Of a stretch of 62,495 bases of DNA, positions 1 through 9,613 are shown piece after piece. Source of the DNA: Ignavibacteriota bacterium (GTDB lineage Bacteria > Bacteroidota > Ignavibacteria > Tepidaquicellales > Tepidaquicellaceae); contig JAPLFJ010000030.1 of the NCBI GenBank assembly GCA_026390735.1, positions 1 through 62,495 of the forward strand, written 5' to 3'. Positions within the stretch are counted from its first letter, which is position 1. Every line of letters begins with the position of its first letter. Under the pieces are notes generated by a model, which was not told where the DNA came from, searched no databases, and worked only from the letters and a program-made list of their open reading frames with translations. A program made the position numbers and the translations under genes.

Positions 1-282
1 AATGTCGGAGTACCGGCTAAGTATGACCTGAGCCAGAACTATCCGAATCCGTTTAATCCGTTTACTAAGGTAGATTTTCAGCTGCCTAACGATTCAAAAG
101 TATCTGTAGTAATTTATGATATCACTGGCAAAGAAGTGAATGTAATTATTAATAATGAGTTCAGAAAAGCTGATTATTATACTGTAATGTTCAATGGAAG
201 CAATCTTTCCAGCGGAGTCTATTTCTACAGGATTATTGCAGATAAATTTGTGATGACTAAAAAAATGCTGCTTTTAAAATGA
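1..282 (+). CDS. T9SS sorting-domain protein, C-terminal fragment (cut by window edge)
   Basis: Frame 1 is open from the first base to a TGA at 280-282 and encodes about 93 residues, the end of a larger secreted protein. It contains the type A sorting signature (LSQNYPNPFNP) followed by the usual Ig-like strands (VSVVIYDITGKEV, SSGVYFYRI) and ends in KKMLLLK, the form recognised by the type IX secretion machinery and cleaved by a PorU-type sortase. The cargo domain lies outside the window, so its function is unknown. Its sorting domain has the short ordinary loop between the first strands (LPNDSKVSV) and lacks the palindromic insert found in many of the downstream paralogues. Confidence 0.85.
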   Translation, partial: NVGVPAKYDLSQNYPNPFNPFTKVDFQLPNDSKVSVVIYDITGKEVNVIINNEFRKADYYTVMFNGSNLSSGVYFYRIIADKFVMTKKMLLLK

Positions 283-340
283 TGATAATCAGACAGGTAT
301 ATATTGTTTAAAATGGTTAATTAATATTAATACCATAAAA

Positions 341-1159
341 TTGAAAACTTTATCAAAACAAATCAGCTTAATCTTATTGCTGCTTGCCCTCACCACTGCA
401 GGCAATACGGCTTATTCGCAAAGTAATGATTCTATTAAAAACTCCGAAATGAAAGTTATCGGTATCATCGGAGGTGTCAGCTGGGCTTCATCAATTGACT
501 ATTATAAACTTATGAACGAAATGGTCAGGGACAGGTTCGGCTCTCTGTATTCTGCCAATATCCTTATGTACTCCATTCCGTTCAAAGAATTCTCAGACCA
601 GGAAAGGCTTGCTGAAGCAGGTGACTGGAAACCGCTTATCAATATGATGATTGAATCTGCCAAAAGACTCGAACGCGGAGGAGCAGATTTTATAGTCATT
701 GCTTCTAACACAATGAACTCTACTATTGAAGAACTTGAAAAGCATGTTAAGATTCCTTTCCTGCACATCGCCGATGCTACAGGTGAAAAGATTAAAGGGC
801 AAGGTATGAAGAAAGTTGCATTACTCGGTACTAAATTTACGATGGAACATAAATTCTACAAAGAACGACTCAAAAATAAATTCGGACTTGATGTTGTTGT
901 CCCGGCACTTGAAGAACGTGATTACATCAATAAAATCATCTTCGATGAACTCTGTAATAATTACATCGTAGAAGATTCAAAAATTCAGTACCTGAAGATC
1001 ATCAACCGCCTGATTAAAGAAGAAGGAGCTGAAGGTATCATTCTTGGCTGCACTGAAATACCAATGCTCGTAAAACAGGAAGATGTATCAGTTCCTGTTT
1101 TCAACACAACAATTATACATTCAGAAGCAGCAGTTAAGTATTCAGCCGGCTTAAAATAG
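341..1159 (+). CDS. Secreted aspartate/glutamate racemase family protein
   Basis: 272 aa read from a TTG start. Residues 1-26 form a good signal peptide (hydrophobic LILLLLALTT, then AYSQ), so the enzyme is predicted to be periplasmic, which is odd for this normally cytoplasmic family. The mature part begins KVIGIIGGVSW, the classic N-terminus of Asp/Glu/hydantoin racemases. The second catalytic cysteine is present (C237 in ILGCTEIPML). The first position is a serine (S122 in ASNTMN) where most racemases have Cys; some one-base variants such as E. coli YgeA are known with Thr there. An internal ATG at 449 would give a cytoplasmic form starting MKVIGIIGG, but the in-frame signal peptide argues for the longer one. 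It may interconvert L/D-Asp or Glu in the envelope; the substrate is not readable. Confidence 0.8.
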   Translation: MKTLSKQISLILLLLALTTAGNTAYSQSNDSIKNSEMKVIGIIGGVSWASSIDYYKLMNEMVRDRFGSLYSANILMYSIPFKEFSDQERLAEAGDWKPLINMMIESAKRLERGGADFIVIASNTMNSTIEELEKHVKIPFLHIADATGEKIKGQGMKKVALLGTKFTMEHKFYKERLKNKFGLDVVVPALEERDYINKIIFDELCNNYIVEDSKIQYLKIINRLIKEEGAEGIILGCTEIPMLVKQEDVSVPVFNTTIIHSEAAVKYSAGLK

Positions 1160-1184
1160 ATTTATGATTATATATAATTTACTT

Positions 1185-3872
1185 ATGAAAAAATTTGTTT
1201 ATGTTGTTTTAGTAATAGTCGCCGTTTTCTCATTTTCTGATTCGCGTTCTCAATCAGATTACGGTAATATAATTAATTTGAGGGCATATCAGACCCCTTC
1301 AACCCCGCCTTTTATTTCAGCATGGGATAAAGTTCCTGCTAATGTAAAAAACAGAAATTCTTTCAGAAGACTCGAATGGTTCTACAGGCCGAGAGTTAAT
1401 GAGCATGGTATTTTCCCTAAAGAGTTTATTGATATGCAGAAGGAATCTGAGTATACAAAAATGCAGACTGACAATAATAATCTCCTGTACCAATGGAATA
1501 ACGTCGGTCCTGTCGGAATAGATTTTACTGATGGCAATATGGCTCAGCAATGGGGAATAGTCAGCGGAAGGGTAAGAGGAATTGCAGTTCACCCTACAAA
1601 TTCTGACATTGTCTATGCAGGTTCGGGCGGTGGTGGTATATGGAAAACCACAAACGGCGGTCAGACCTGGATTGATAAAAGCGGTTCATTAAACCTTATT
1701 ACTTTCGGTGCAATAGCAATCGACCAGTCAAACCCGAACATTATTTATGCAGGTTCGGGTGAATATATGTGGGCTATGAATGAAAGATTTTATAGCGGTG
1801 ACGGTCTCTATAAATCAACTAACGGTGGAGATAACTGGATTAAGATTAATTCTGACTTTGGTATCGTTACACATTTTACTGACGTCGTAGTTTCCCCTTA
1901 TAACTCAAACCTGGTAATTGCTGCAATCGCTAGTAATTATCAGAACGCAACTCCTAATCACGGTATCTGGCGTAGTTCTAACGCAGGCGCTAACTGGATT
2001 CGTATTCTTCCTGTGGAAGGCGTTTATGATTTATCTTTCCATCCGTCAAATCCAAATACCGTATTTGCAGCGTGTGGTAATGAACAGCCTCAGGCAGGTA
2101 TTATGATTTCAGTAGATGGAGGTTTGAATTTTTCAGCTTACAATTCAGGTTTGCCTGCATCTAATCATATAGGCAGAATTTATCTTGATGTTTCTAAATC
2201 AAATCCCTCAATCTTATACACAGTTATATATGACTCAGTTCCTATATCAGGAGGAAGAACCTCCTGCGCATATAAGTCCACTAACGGTGCTTCTTCCTGG
2301 TCGCAGATTTCACAGGGAGCTAACATTGCAGGCGGCGGAGACCAGGGATTCTATGACCTGTGCATCGCAATAGACCCTTTGAACCCTGATAAAGTTTTCA
2401 TCGGTAATCAGGAATTCAGTAAATCAACTAACGGTTCAACTTTCTCGTTCGTAAGAGACCCTAATGGGCCTGGTGGAGGAACTGACCCGTTCGATTCTTA
2501 CACACATCTTGACCATCACGTAATCACTTATGCACCTTCAAACCCTCTGATTATGTACGTTGGCTGCGATGGCGGTGTATTCAAATCTACTAACGGAGGA
2601 CAAACATTCTTTTCTGTCAATACAGGAATAAATTCAATTCAGGCATACCGTGTCGCTTCGCATAACACTAACCCTGATATAATTTATTCGGGGGCACAGG
2701 ATAACGGATTTATTTCTACTCACGACAGAGGTGCAACTCCTTATAAACTTGAAATGCTCGGAGACGGTACCGAGTGCTTTATGGATTATTCAAATCCTAG
2801 TTATATTTTCTTTGCAACTTATGCAGGTTATTTTGCAGGAAGTTCTAACGGAGGTCAAAGCTGGGAATTGCTCGTCGACCCGGGTACTTTCGATTCATCA
2901 GCATTCATTTGCCCTTACTGGCAGCATCCCGTTAACCCGGATATTTTATACGGATGCTTTAAACAAAAACTCTATAAGTCAACAGACAAAGGTCTTACAT
3001 GGGCTTTTACCACATCTTCTGCAATCGTCAGCAAGCCTGTTTATTCTGCCGCTCAGTCTTCACTTATTACAAACAACATTATGGTTGCCTCAAGAGAAGG
3101 TACAGTAAGTCTCGTGCGTTCTTCCAATGGCGGATACAACTGGCAGGATATTACGGGAAATCTCGGTGCACTCGCAGGCGGTTATTTCATGCGGCTTCAG
3201 GCAGACCCGTTTAACGGTAATACTTTTTATCTTATGAAAAGTGCGTATTCGGGTGCTATCGTTCTAAAAACAACAAACTTTGGTACTAATTGGATTGATA
3301 TTAGTTCTGACCTTCCGAAAGTACCCGTTAATGATATCTTTATAGATTCTGCAAACGCAGGCGTAATGTACATCGGCAATGATTTCGGAGTTTACAGAAC
3401 TACTAACAGCGGGGGTAACTGGTCACGGCTTAACAACGGAATGCCATTCGTTCCTGTTCTTGATTTCAGTTACTTCAATTATAATGGAACTAAACTCCTA
3501 AGGGTTGCCACTTTTGGCAGGGGTGTTTTCGAACTTAACATCAATCAACCAATATCAGTGAATGACCCTGTTGGTAACTTGCCGTCTAAATTTAGTTTAA
3601 GTCAGAATTATCCTAACCCGTTTAATCCAACAACACTTATCCGTTTTGGAATCCCCTCCTTGGAGGGGTACGTGCAGCGGGTGGTGGGTATGGTCACACT
3701 TAAAGTTTACGACATAACGGGTCGCGAAGTCCAGACCCTCATAAATGAAAAGTTACAACCCGGAACCTATGAAGTCACTTTCGATGGCAGTAACTTCCCA
3801 AGCGGTGTCTATTTCTGTAAATTATCAGCCGGTAATTATAACGGAACTAAAAAAATGATTATTTTAAAATAA
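1185..3872 (+). CDS. Secreted Asp-box/VPS10-like beta-propeller with T9SS sorting domain
   Basis: About 895 aa. An ATG at 1164 is also in frame, but the start at 1185 gives a cleaner signal peptide (KKFVYVVLVIVAVFSF...SRSQ). The body carries about ten Asp-box type turns (KTTNGGQTWID, KSTNGGDNWIKI, RSSNAGANWIRI, KSTDKGLTWAF, RTTNSGGNWSRL), the repeat of sialidase/VPS10 sortilin-like seven- to ten-bladed propellers. The last 90 residues are a T9SS type A domain (SLSQNYPNPFNP ... SGVYFCKL ... KKMIILK). The strand 1-2 loop of that domain holds the palindrome-encoded insert (GIPSLEGYVQRVVGM). No hydrolase catalytic residues are evident, so a surface binding or structural role is as likely as an enzymatic one. 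It is the first of ten consecutive cargo genes on this strand. Confidence 0.85.
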   Translation: MKKFVYVVLVIVAVFSFSDSRSQSDYGNIINLRAYQTPSTPPFISAWDKVPANVKNRNSFRRLEWFYRPRVNEHGIFPKEFIDMQKESEYTKMQTDNNNLLYQWNNVGPVGIDFTDGNMAQQWGIVSGRVRGIAVHPTNSDIVYAGSGGGGIWKTTNGGQTWIDKSGSLNLITFGAIAIDQSNPNIIYAGSGEYMWAMNERFYSGDGLYKSTNGGDNWIKINSDFGIVTHFTDVVVSPYNSNLVIAAIASNYQNATPNHGIWRSSNAGANWIRILPVEGVYDLSFHPSNPNTVFAACGNEQPQAGIMISVDGGLNFSAYNSGLPASNHIGRIYLDVSKSNPSILYTVIYDSVPISGGRTSCAYKSTNGASSWSQISQGANIAGGGDQGFYDLCIAIDPLNPDKVFIGNQEFSKSTNGSTFSFVRDPNGPGGGTDPFDSYTHLDHHVITYAPSNPLIMYVGCDGGVFKSTNGGQTFFSVNTGINSIQAYRVASHNTNPDIIYSGAQDNGFISTHDRGATPYKLEMLGDGTECFMDYSNPSYIFFATYAGYFAGSSNGGQSWELLVDPGTFDSSAFICPYWQHPVNPDILYGCFKQKLYKSTDKGLTWAFTTSSAIVSKPVYSAAQSSLITNNIMVASREGTVSLVRSSNGGYNWQDITGNLGALAGGYFMRLQADPFNGNTFYLMKSAYSGAIVLKTTNFGTNWIDISSDLPKVPVNDIFIDSANAGVMYIGNDFGVYRTTNSGGNWSRLNNGMPFVPVLDFSYFNYNGTKLLRVATFGRGVFELNINQPISVNDPVGNLPSKFSLSQNYPNPFNPTTLIRFGIPSLEGYVQRVVGMVTLKVYDITGREVQTLINEKLQPGTYEVTFDGSNFPSGVYFCKLSAGNYNGTKKMIILK
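3653..3668. repeat. Palindromic insert in sorting-domain coding sequence, copy 1
   Basis: CCCCTCCTTGGAGGGG: two 7-bp arms around TT, followed by a G-rich stretch (CAGCGGGTGGTGGG). It is read in frame as part of the C-terminal domain of the 1185-3872 gene. This copy is more diverged in its 3' half than the later ones. Confidence 0.85.
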
Positions 3873-3902
3873 TATAATAACCTTTTATTTAAAAATTAAA
3901 TA

Positions 3903-6683
3903 ATGAAGACAATGAGAAAATCAGTATTTAAACTTTTAGGAATCTCTTTAATGGTTGTGTCAGTATTGTACTTTCTGACATCTGATTCAGGAAAATCACT
4001 AATAAGAAATCAAAAGAACAAACCTTCTTCAACAGGAGATAAAGATGACCCGCAGGCACGTATGAATCAGGAATTTAAGATGCTAAGGGATATTAACACA
4101 AATAAAATTCCGGATAATATATATAACCTTGAACAGACCTTTGCTTCTGGGCTTCCGAAAGCTACTGACAGAGATAATCCCAATTCTCTCGTTTGGGTTG
4201 AAAGAGGTCCCAATAATGTCGGCGGAAGAACAAGGGCACTTGCAGCAGATATCAGCAATCCGAATATCTTTCTGGCAGGAGGTATTTCCGGAGGTATGTG
4301 GAGGTCTGTGAATTCAGGTGCTTCCTGGACTATCACTACTACTAACCTTCAGCTGCATTCAGCAACTTGTGTTTCTCAGGATAAAAGAACAGGTCATACT
4401 TCAAACTGGTATGTTGGAACAGGTGAATATGAAGGAAATTCCGCGGGGAATACCGGTAAGCCTGGTGCTTTTACTGGTAACGGTGTTTATAAATCAACTG
4501 ATAACGGATTAAGCTGGAATTTACTTCCTTCAACTTCGGGTATCCCTCCCAGTAGTTTTTCTTCTGACTGGCAATATGTCTGGAATGTAGCTACCGATGC
4601 ATCTAATACAACCCAGGATGAGGTTTATGCAGCAACTGTAGGTTCTATTTACAGAAGTACAAATGGCGGTACATACTGGAATCAGGTTCTCGGAAGTTCA
4701 ACTACCAGGTCTGCTTTTACAGACGTTACAGTCGCCCCTGGTGGAGTTGTCTATGCAGCAGGAAGTTACATCGCAGGTGGTTCTATGAACGGTATCTGGA
4801 GAACTACCGATGGTACAAACTGGGTTGATATTACGCCAACTTCAAATTTCCCCGCCACATATGGCAGAATTGTGATTACTTATGCACCTTCAAACCCTAA
4901 TGTTTTGTACGTTGCAATTCAGGGTGTTCCTGCAGCCGAACCAAATTCAGTAAACAAACATCAGTTGTGGAAATATACTTATATCAGCGGAAACGGTACA
5001 GGTACTGGTGGCACCTGGGAAAACAGAGGGGCCAATCTTCCTCAGGCTGGTCAGAATAATTATGGAAATTATAACGAACCTTTCGACACACAGGACGGAT
5101 ATGATTTGTGGATGTGCGTAAAACCTGATAACGAAAATGCTCTTATTCTGAATGCAGTAAATATGTATTACTCTACCGATGCTTTTGCAACTTCTACAAA
5201 TGCGAAGAGAATAGGGGGATATCTATCAGGACAGGAAAACGAAGAATATCCGGCCCATCATCCTGATGTCCATTCCGGATTTTTCAAACCGGGCAGCACA
5301 ATTGAGTTTATATCAGGACACGATGGTGGACTCTCAAGAACCGCCGATATTACTACAAATATAACAACCAGCAATCCTGTTACATGGCAGTCTCTGAACA
5401 ACGGTTATAATGTTACTCAGTTTTACGGAATCTCCATTGCACCGGAAGCTGGGAATAACAGGCTTGCGGGCGGATATCAGGACAATGGTTCATTTGCTAC
5501 GAATTCAGGTTTGCTGTCAACTCCATGGACTACAATAAACAGCGGTGATGGTGGATTCTGTTCTATATCTCCGGCATCTGATAACAGGATTTATTCATCT
5601 ACACAGAACGGCGGTTTAAACAGAATAAACTTCGACGGAACTAACGGAAAGGAAATAAAACCTTACGGGTCAAAACATCAGTTATTCATTAATCATCAGG
5701 CTCTCGACCAGAATAATTCATCTTTGTTTTACTATGCAGGCGGAAATTCTTTAACGTCTACAGGTATCTGGCGGAATAACAACATTAAGAATGCCGATAC
5801 CTTAACTGGATGGTCTTATCTTGCAGGCACAGACTTTGGTTCAAATTCTGCGCAGGTGAGTACAATAGGAATTTCTAAAGCAAATAATGCCAACGTTATT
5901 TATTACGGCTCTGATGAAGGCCACATTAGAAAAATTACAAATGCAGACGGGACTCCTGTTGTGAGCGCAGACCTGAACACTGGTTTGCCTACAGGGTACG
6001 TTTCTTGTCTGGCTATTGACCCGACAAATTCTGATAAGGTAATGGCAGTATACAGCAACTACAACATTCACAGCTTGTGGTATACTGAAAACGGCGGTGC
6101 TAACTGGACATCTGTGGAAGGTAACCTTTACGGAACAAACGGTCCTTCCGTCAGATGGGCTGAAATATTCTACATCAATTCAACTCTGCAAATCGTTCTC
6201 GCAACTTCAACAGGCATCTATTATACTAATGCTCTGAACGGTTCAAGTACTGTCTGGACTCAGGAAGCGGTTTCGTCAATCGGTAACGTTGTATGCGTGC
6301 ATATGGATTTCCGTCCTTCAGATAATACTCTTGTCGTAGGAACACACGGCAGAGGCTCATTCCAGACACATATTACTGAACCTATTTCCGTTCAGTTAAT
6401 ATCATCTGAAGTTCCGCAGAAATTTTCATTGTCGCAGAACTATCCGAACCCATTTAATCCGTCAACGAAGATTGCTTTTAATCTTCCTGTAAATTCCAGA
6501 GTATTACTGAAAATATTTGATGTTATGGGAAGGGAAGTTAGCCGTCTCATCAGTAATGAATCTAAAAGTGCCGGGGTTTATTCTGTTAACTTCGACGGAA
6601 GTAACCTCCCGAGTGGTGTGTATTTCTATCAGTTGACTTCAGAAAAATATACAGCAGTTAAAAAGATGTTGATGATAAAGTGA
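3903..6683 (+). CDS. Secreted Asp-box/VPS10-like beta-propeller with T9SS sorting domain
   Basis: 926 aa. The N-terminus has a single hydrophobic segment (residues about 10-26, LLGISLMVVSVLYFLT) acting as a signal or anchor. A spacer and then a propeller follow, with Asp-box turns such as RSVNSGASWTI, KSTDNGLSWNL, RSTNGGTYWNQ, RTTDGTNWVDI and YTENGGANWTSV. The C-terminus is a type A sorting domain (SLSQNYPNPFNPSTK ... PSGVYFYQL ... KKMLMIK). Unlike its upstream neighbour it has the short, uninterrupted strand 1-2 loop (NLPVNSRVLL), so the palindromic insert is not universal. It is more distant from the other large propellers and looks like an older paralogue. Its ligand and activity are not readable. 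Confidence 0.85.
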   Translation: MKTMRKSVFKLLGISLMVVSVLYFLTSDSGKSLIRNQKNKPSSTGDKDDPQARMNQEFKMLRDINTNKIPDNIYNLEQTFASGLPKATDRDNPNSLVWVERGPNNVGGRTRALAADISNPNIFLAGGISGGMWRSVNSGASWTITTTNLQLHSATCVSQDKRTGHTSNWYVGTGEYEGNSAGNTGKPGAFTGNGVYKSTDNGLSWNLLPSTSGIPPSSFSSDWQYVWNVATDASNTTQDEVYAATVGSIYRSTNGGTYWNQVLGSSTTRSAFTDVTVAPGGVVYAAGSYIAGGSMNGIWRTTDGTNWVDITPTSNFPATYGRIVITYAPSNPNVLYVAIQGVPAAEPNSVNKHQLWKYTYISGNGTGTGGTWENRGANLPQAGQNNYGNYNEPFDTQDGYDLWMCVKPDNENALILNAVNMYYSTDAFATSTNAKRIGGYLSGQENEEYPAHHPDVHSGFFKPGSTIEFISGHDGGLSRTADITTNITTSNPVTWQSLNNGYNVTQFYGISIAPEAGNNRLAGGYQDNGSFATNSGLLSTPWTTINSGDGGFCSISPASDNRIYSSTQNGGLNRINFDGTNGKEIKPYGSKHQLFINHQALDQNNSSLFYYAGGNSLTSTGIWRNNNIKNADTLTGWSYLAGTDFGSNSAQVSTIGISKANNANVIYYGSDEGHIRKITNADGTPVVSADLNTGLPTGYVSCLAIDPTNSDKVMAVYSNYNIHSLWYTENGGANWTSVEGNLYGTNGPSVRWAEIFYINSTLQIVLATSTGIYYTNALNGSSTVWTQEAVSSIGNVVCVHMDFRPSDNTLVVGTHGRGSFQTHITEPISVQLISSEVPQKFSLSQNYPNPFNPSTKIAFNLPVNSRVLLKIFDVMGREVSRLISNESKSAGVYSVNFDGSNLPSGVYFYQLTSEKYTAVKKMLMIK

Positions 6684-6718
6684 TCCGCCGCGACGTGGTG
6701 GATTGTTAATAAAGTAAT
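6683..6718. repeat. Intergenic palindromic element, copy 1 (partial left arm)
   Basis: ATCCGCC...GGTGGATT is an imperfect inverted repeat starting on the last base of the preceding stop codon, with right-hand arm GGATTGTTAATAAAGTAA. It resembles the elements at 9514, 14154, 14207, 18799 and 22767 but lacks their left arm. Confidence 0.6.
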
Positions 6719-6764
6719 ACTAAATATATAGTGTAAGATATTTTAGAAATTAAATAAAATAATT

Positions 6765-9437
6765 ATGAAAAGATTGATTCTGACATTTGTGTTTTTGCTG
6801 CTCGTTATTTCGCAGGTTTATTCACAGCAAAACAAAAGTGATAACCCTGACCAGAGATTATTCAAAAATCCTTCATCGGCTCCATTCGTTTCCGAATGGG
6901 ATAAAGTACCCGCTGAAATAAGGAATATGAATTCGTTTAAAAGGTTTGAATTGTTCTACAGGTCAAGGCTTGATTCAAAGAATGATTTTCCGAAAGAGTT
7001 TATTGAGGAGCAGAAGCAGATTGAAATGCGTAAGGTAAACAGCATGGATAAAAATAATGTATGGACAAACATCGGACCTATTGGAGTTAATTTGGCAGGC
7101 AGCCATGCTTCTCACTGGGGTGTAAACAGCGGAAGAATCAGAGGTCTTGCTATCCACCCCACAAACCCAGATATAGCGTATGTTGGTGCTGCCGCAGGTG
7201 GTATCTGGAAAACTACTAACGGTGGTGCAAACTGGGCAGATAAAAGCGGGGAGTTTAACCTTATTACATTCGGAGCGATTGCAATCGACCCTTTAAATCC
7301 AGCCATCATCTATGCAGGAACGGGTGAAACACGATATAGTTTTAATATGACTACTTATGAAGGTGACGGACTTTATAAATCAATTAACGGTGGAGATAAC
7401 TGGACTAAAATTACGAATGGCTTCGGCGCAAAAACACAATTCTCAGATATAGAAGTTTCTCCGACAAATCCTAACATCGTTCTCGCCACTATTGGAATGG
7501 GATACTGGAACAACCCGAATCCTGATAATGTGGGCTTGTGGAGAAGTACTGACGCCGGAATTAACTGGACGAGAGTAAGTGATTATTCAGGAGCTTTTGA
7601 TGTTGCCTTTCATCCTACGAACGGAAATATTGCTTATGCATCGTTCGGAAATAATACTGATTTAGGTTTCGTGATATCTACAAATGCAGGAGTTGACTGG
7701 ACGTCAAGCAATACCGGTCTGCCTGCTGCATCTTCAAGAGCAAGATTTCAGTTCGACATATCAAAAAATAATCCATCAGTTATTTACGGAATTATCTTCA
7801 GTCCGTATGCTGATACTTCAGGAATGAAAACAGGTGCATTTAAATCTACTAATTCAGGTGCAAGCTGGGTTCAGATTTCCGGCGGAGAAAATATCGCTGG
7901 GTCTTACAACGGTACAGCTGTTGATGACCAGGGTGGATATGACCTGTGCATAGCAGCTCATCCCGTAAACCCTCAGATTGCTTTCTTCGGCAATGTTGAA
8001 TTAAGCAAAACATCCGATGGTTCAGCTATTAACTTCATTAGAAATCCTGCAGGATATTACGGCGGAGTTAATGCCTGGGACGACTGGACTCATACAGATA
8101 TTCATATTATTAAATTTGCTCCTTCTAACCCGAACATTATGTACGTTGGCTGTGACGGAGGTGCTTATAAATCTACAAACGGTGGTGCAAGTTTCTTTCA
8201 CGTCAACAACGGAATAAACACAATACAATTTTCCAGACTTGCTTCTCATCCTACAAATCCAAATGTACTTTATGGAGGCGCACAGGATAACGGAAACTTC
8301 AGGACTGTAAATAAAGGAGCAACTGACTGGCTGTTTGTAGGAACAGGAGACGGAATGGAATGCTTTGTTGATTATTCTAATCCGGACAGGGTATTTATGA
8401 GCACGCAAACCGGTTCTTTAAAGAGATCTACTGACGGTGGTGTAAACTGGAGCGGCATACTATCGGGGTACAGTAATACTGCAGGGTTGGCTCCTTTCTG
8501 GCAGCATCCAACCGAATCTAATAAAATTTATGCCGCACTCGACAGGAGTATTTATATGTCTTCTAATTCAGGAACAAACTGGAGTGATATCTCAGGTGTA
8601 ATTTCAGGTACAAACCTTCTTACTACTGTTGCCCATTCACCCGCAAACACAAACAACATGATGGTAGCATTCAGTAGTTACACTACTTCACCAAAAGTAT
8701 TCATATCAACGAATGAAGGTGTGGACTTTTCGGATATTTCTGCAAATATTACAGGCTCGGGATTAACAGGTAAATTAATTCAAAGAGTTGTTGCAGACCC
8801 TCTTAATGGAAACACTTTTTATATCGCAAGAGCATCATACACAGATGGTCAGATTATTAAAACTACTAACCTTGGATCAAACTGGAGTGATATAAGTTCT
8901 GACCTTCCGAAAATTTCTACCAATGCTGTCTTTGCAGATCCTGTTAACGCAGGTCAGATATATGTTGGAAACGATTTCGGTGTTTACCGCTCATTGAACG
9001 GAGGAACAAACTGGGTAAGGCTCGGGATGAACATTCCTTATGTGCCTGTTCTCAGTTTCAGTTATTTCAACAACGGTATTTCAAGGTATCTCAGGGCAGG
9101 AACTCACGGCAGAGGTGCGTATGAACTGGACATTCTCGGCTCAGTCGGAATTCAGGGAAACAATGAAGAGGTACTGACTTATTCTTTATCACAGAATTAT
9201 CCGAACCCGTTTAACCCTGTTACAAAAATAAATTATAATTTACCTAAAGCAGGATTTGTGTCACTTAAAGTATACAATGTTCTCGGTAAAGAAATCGCAA
9301 CTCTTGCTAATGAATCAAAGAGTGCAGGAAAATATTCAGTCAGTTTCGATGCATCGAACTTTTCAAGCGGAGTATATTTCTATAAACTCGAAGTAAACGG
9401 ATTCAGCGATATTAGAAAAATGTTATTAGTTAAGTGA
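6765..9437 (+). CDS. Secreted Asp-box propeller with T9SS domain (tandem paralogue A)
   Basis: 890 aa with signal peptide (MKRLILTFVFLLLVISQVYSQQ). An N-terminal linker (PFVSEWDKVPAEIRNMNSF) is shared with the 1185 and 9614 genes. A long propeller follows with repeated Asp-box turns (KTTNGGANWADK, KSINGGDNWTKI, RSTDAGINWTRV, KSTNSGASWVQI, RSTDGGVNWSGI, KTTNLGSNWSDI, RSLNGGTNWVRL), then a type A sorting domain (SLSQNYPNPFNPVTK ... SSGVYFYKLEVNGF ... KMLLVK) with the ordinary short loop. It is closely similar along its whole length to the next gene, indicating a tandem duplication. Cell-surface or extracellular location is predicted; no catalytic triad is recognisable. Confidence 0.87.
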   Translation: MKRLILTFVFLLLVISQVYSQQNKSDNPDQRLFKNPSSAPFVSEWDKVPAEIRNMNSFKRFELFYRSRLDSKNDFPKEFIEEQKQIEMRKVNSMDKNNVWTNIGPIGVNLAGSHASHWGVNSGRIRGLAIHPTNPDIAYVGAAAGGIWKTTNGGANWADKSGEFNLITFGAIAIDPLNPAIIYAGTGETRYSFNMTTYEGDGLYKSINGGDNWTKITNGFGAKTQFSDIEVSPTNPNIVLATIGMGYWNNPNPDNVGLWRSTDAGINWTRVSDYSGAFDVAFHPTNGNIAYASFGNNTDLGFVISTNAGVDWTSSNTGLPAASSRARFQFDISKNNPSVIYGIIFSPYADTSGMKTGAFKSTNSGASWVQISGGENIAGSYNGTAVDDQGGYDLCIAAHPVNPQIAFFGNVELSKTSDGSAINFIRNPAGYYGGVNAWDDWTHTDIHIIKFAPSNPNIMYVGCDGGAYKSTNGGASFFHVNNGINTIQFSRLASHPTNPNVLYGGAQDNGNFRTVNKGATDWLFVGTGDGMECFVDYSNPDRVFMSTQTGSLKRSTDGGVNWSGILSGYSNTAGLAPFWQHPTESNKIYAALDRSIYMSSNSGTNWSDISGVISGTNLLTTVAHSPANTNNMMVAFSSYTTSPKVFISTNEGVDFSDISANITGSGLTGKLIQRVVADPLNGNTFYIARASYTDGQIIKTTNLGSNWSDISSDLPKISTNAVFADPVNAGQIYVGNDFGVYRSLNGGTNWVRLGMNIPYVPVLSFSYFNNGISRYLRAGTHGRGAYELDILGSVGIQGNNEEVLTYSLSQNYPNPFNPVTKINYNLPKAGFVSLKVYNVLGKEIATLANESKSAGKYSVSFDASNFSSGVYFYKLEVNGFSDIRKMLLVK

Positions 9438-9470
9438 CGATTAGGCTAAAAGGTGTTATGGAAAAATATA

Positions 9471-9486
9471 AGATATACGTATATCT
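9471..9486. repeat. Perfect palindrome AGATATACGTATATCT
   Basis: A 16-bp perfect palindrome 34 bp after the stop codon. Its core GATATACGTATATC recurs at 12324-12337, after the next paralogue, and a shorter core recurs at 12374-12385. It could be a hairpin or a dyad-binding site. Confidence 0.7.
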
Positions 9487-9513
9487 GAAAGAAGTAATCT
9501 GCTGCGGCGGATT

Positions 9514-9563
9514 TTAGCAGAAATCCCCGATAGCGAAGCGTATCGGGGTTGATGGTTAAGTAA
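9514..9563. repeat. Intergenic palindromic element, copy 2
   Basis: Left arm TTTTAGCAGAAATCC, hairpin CCCCGATA (9525-9532) with TATCGGGG (9541-9548), right arm TTGATGGTTAAGTAA. The arms match the other intergenic copies while the stem differs. Confidence 0.75.
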
Positions 9564-9613
9564 TAAGCAATATAAATAAATAGTGCAGATTTTTTATAAA
9601 CTAAAAATATAAT

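Noticed and set aside
8022-8408. 128-aa minus-strand frame inside a propeller gene
   Set aside because: Repeat-derived shadow; the same antisense frame recurs in the duplicate gene.
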